Origin: JBFFXF01 sp041569895
GTDB lineage: Bacteria > Planctomycetota > UBA8108 > JACQVS01
NCBI GenBank assembly: GCA_041569895.1
Contig: JBFFXF010000176.1
Span: forward strand, 1-14,883
Reading direction: 5' to 3'
DNA: 14,883 nt
A program made the translations under genes and the position numbers. Under the pieces are notes generated by a model. It was not told the origin of the DNA, did no database searches, and saw only the letters and a list, made by a program, of their open reading frames with translations. Below are positions 13,562 to 14,883 of this stretch, in pieces. How positions within the stretch are numbered: the stretch's first letter is position 1; every line of letters starts with the position of its first letter.

Positions 13562-14742
13562 GAACTCGTCTCATACACTTCTTCTCGAATCTGCGGCAGG
13601 TGCCGGAGTTTGACGCCAAGGTAGTCTGAAACGTCGCTCGACGTGATGTTTTCAGCGTCGTAGCTGCTGAGAATCAGTCGGATGAAAAGGCGACCGTCCC
13701 GGGCGACGGTTCTGGCGGGATAGCTCGGGCCGCCTTCGGATTTCTTGAGCTCCTCACGGTATTTCAGCCAGTCCTCGTCGAACTCGCGCTTCTTTCGGTC
13801 GTAGAAGGTCTGCGTCGCGCGACCGAAGGTGATAAGGCGTATGAGGATTGCCTGGCGGCTTACGCGGAAGCGCCGAGAGAGCCTTGTAAGCTCCTCGTTG
13901 GTCCAGGTCCGCGGCCCGGCCTTCGCGACGACGAGGGGGTCAGAAAGAAACGCGTCGCGCGGGAGAAGCGTTGCCGCGGCAACTCGGTTGCAGAAGGCTT
14001 CTATGCGGCGATCGTGGGAGCTGCCTCGGTCATAGAAATCGCAAAGACCGCCGTCGTTCAGCATGACATGGGCCAGCTCATGAAAGAGCGTAAAGATCCT
14101 GCCGGCCGGAGCGTCCTTGGTGTTGGTCACTACTGCCGGGAACGGCTGCTCGCTGATTGAAAAGCCGCGAACCTCGTTCGGTTCGACTCCGACAGCCTGG
14201 AACACGAGAACGTTTGCTCGCTCGAGCGCTATCCGCCAGTTCCGAAGCGCGTCACTTGTCGAAGACCAGCCTTGTTGTTTCTCGGTGGTCACCGCGAGGT
14301 GTTCGCGGATACGAAGACCGACTTGTTCCGGGTCGTCGGAGAGCCTTGCTCGAAGCGGAAACTTCGGCGGGTCTTCGTCCTCGAGCTCGCGGTAGAGCTC
14401 AAGAGCGAGCTCGCGTCTCGCCAGGGAACGGCGAATCTGAAGCTCGAGCTCGGACGAATGAGCCCGTGCTTCGGCCGTGGCCAGGCGGCGAAAGTCCCTG
14501 AGCTTGGTGTCGAAATCCTTCGGTGGTGAGGAGAGGCAGAAGACCCCGAGAGGTCGCTGGTAGGTTCGCGCGAGCTTGACGAGCTGCTTGAGTGTTGGGC
14601 GGTCGTCCCCGGCTTCGAACGCCTCGAGACGATGCGCCTTTAAACCTGCTTTCTTGGCCGCCGCCTCGACGGAAAGGCGGGCGCTTTCCCGTGCCCACAC
14701 CAGGAGTTCCGTCGATACGTCTGGCTTGAACCGCGGCGGCAT
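13558..14742 (-). CDS. XRE-type HTH plus ImmA/IrrE metallopeptidase-domain antitoxin
   Basis: This 394-aa protein is the likely antitoxin for the DUF4411 toxin. Residues 14-66 form a helix-turn-helix of XRE type (SVEAAAKKAGLKAHRLEAFE, then PTLKQLVKLARTYQRPL). The following FCLSSPPKDFDTKLRDFRR resembles the linker seen in XRE-COG2856 antitoxins. Residues about 165-280 are the ImmA/IrrE zinc-peptidase domain, with HELAH at 221-225 and a probable third ligand E248 in RRIEAFCNRVAAATLLP. Such proteins normally repress their own promoter and neutralise the toxin; whether this one cleaves anything is unknown. A C-terminal extension (about 290-394) contains a second possible HTH-like helical stretch. 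The ATG at 14742 has AAGGA about 10 bp upstream. A CATAAT and an imperfect palindrome at 14776-14806 are candidate promoter and operator. Confidence 0.9.
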   Translation of the reverse strand: MPPRFKPDVSTELLVWARESARLSVEAAAKKAGLKAHRLEAFEAGDDRPTLKQLVKLARTYQRPLGVFCLSSPPKDFDTKLRDFRRLATAEARAHSSELELQIRRSLARRELALELYRELEDEDPPKFPLRARLSDDPEQVGLRIREHLAVTTEKQQGWSSTSDALRNWRIALERANVLVFQAVGVEPNEVRGFSISEQPFPAVVTNTKDAPAGRIFTLFHELAHVMLNDGGLCDFYDRGSSHDRRIEAFCNRVAAATLLPRDAFLSDPLVVAKAGPRTWTNEELTRLSRRFRVSRQAILIRLITFGRATQTFYDRKKREFDEDWLKYREELKKSEGGPSYPARTVARDGRLFIRLILSSYDAENITSSDVSDYLGVKLRHLPQIREEVYETSS

Positions 14743-14775
14743 GTCCTCTTGGTCCTTCTCGGCTTCTCTGCTCGG

Positions 14776-14806
14776 ATTATGGCATGGCGGTCACCGTTCG
14801 TACAGT
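14776..14806 (-). promoter_or_regulatory. Candidate promoter and operator of the toxin-antitoxin operon
   Basis: On the minus strand a CATAAT (14781-14776; five of six -10 bases) would start transcription about 27 nt before the antitoxin ATG. Seventeen bases upstream, where the -35 should be, lies an imperfect 14-bp palindrome, ACnGTnCGnACnGT (14793-14806), in which five of seven base pairs are symmetric. An autorepressing XRE protein bound there would cover the -35. The -35 hexamer itself is poor. Confidence 0.3.
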
Positions 14807-14817
14807 TTGAGAGGAGC

Positions 14818-14883
14818 GGGCACGGGCACGGGCACGGGAACGGGCACGGGGACGGGAACGGGAACGGGAACGGGAACGGGAAC
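14818..14883. repeat. GGGNNN hexamer array running off the window edge, G-quadruplex-capable
   Basis: Eleven contiguous units are present: three GGGCAC, one GGGAAC, one GGGCAC, one GGGGAC and five GGGAAC, reaching the last base of the window. Eleven G-runs with 3-nt loops lie on the plus strand. The array starts 76 bp upstream of the antitoxin start. Identical units cluster toward the right end, as expected from recent slippage expansion. Confidence 0.92.

Overview
The window is very GC-rich DNA with densely packed genes and GC-heavy third codon positions. It looks like an uncultured, metagenome-type bacterium. The gene set is a secreted metallophosphatase with a CBM9-like tail, a DUF6807/PmoA-like protein, an M19 dipeptidase, PhnW and a DUF5690 membrane protein. 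Together with the intergenic simple repeats this would fit phyla such as Planctomycetota, Acidobacteriota, Gemmatimonadota or Eisenbacteria. I cannot fix the phylum from this sequence. No rRNA, tRNA, CRISPR array, transposase or recognisable phage gene was seen.

Left part (1-5522). A probable 3' end of a plus-strand gene with a Ser/Asp-rich tail (1-279) converges on an uncharacterised minus-strand gene (254-1138). Divergent from that is a large exported purple-acid-phosphatase-like metallophosphatase (1383-3521), followed by a DUF6807 protein (3616-4524). An uncharacterised minus-strand protein built from two diverged repeats (4731-5522) converges on the DUF6807 gene. The gaps here hold short tandem repeats: hexamer arrays of several kinds and a 9-bp AATCTGCGK family. 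The 9-bp family sits in opposite orientations on the two sides of the DUF6807 gene.

Centre (5666-12039). This is a tight four-gene operon behind a plausible sigma-70 promoter with a perfect 14-bp palindrome beside it. Its genes are an exported M19 dipeptidase, PhnW (2-aminoethylphosphonate:pyruvate transaminase), a dimethylglycine-dehydrogenase-like FAD/folate-domain fusion, and a DUF5690 multi-pass membrane protein. The last three are joined by ATGA stop/start overlaps. PhnW is recognised with high confidence. The arrangement suggests, as inference, a route for N-methylated aminophosphonates: import by DUF5690, N-demethylation with one-carbon capture on tetrahydrofolate, then transamination to phosphonoacetaldehyde. 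The C-P bond-cleaving enzyme is not in the window. This operon is the best candidate for an undescribed system.

Right part (12040-14883). Base composition becomes visibly less GC-rich. A membrane-anchored SUMF1/FGE-fold protein (12137-12898) lacks the cysteine pair of true formylglycine-generating enzymes. It is followed on the minus strand by a type II toxin-antitoxin pair: an XRE/ImmA-IrrE-like antitoxin (13558-14742) and a DUF4411 PIN-like toxin (13088-13561) whose TTG start overlaps the antitoxin stop. The window ends inside a GGGNNN hexamer array that could form a G-quadruplex.
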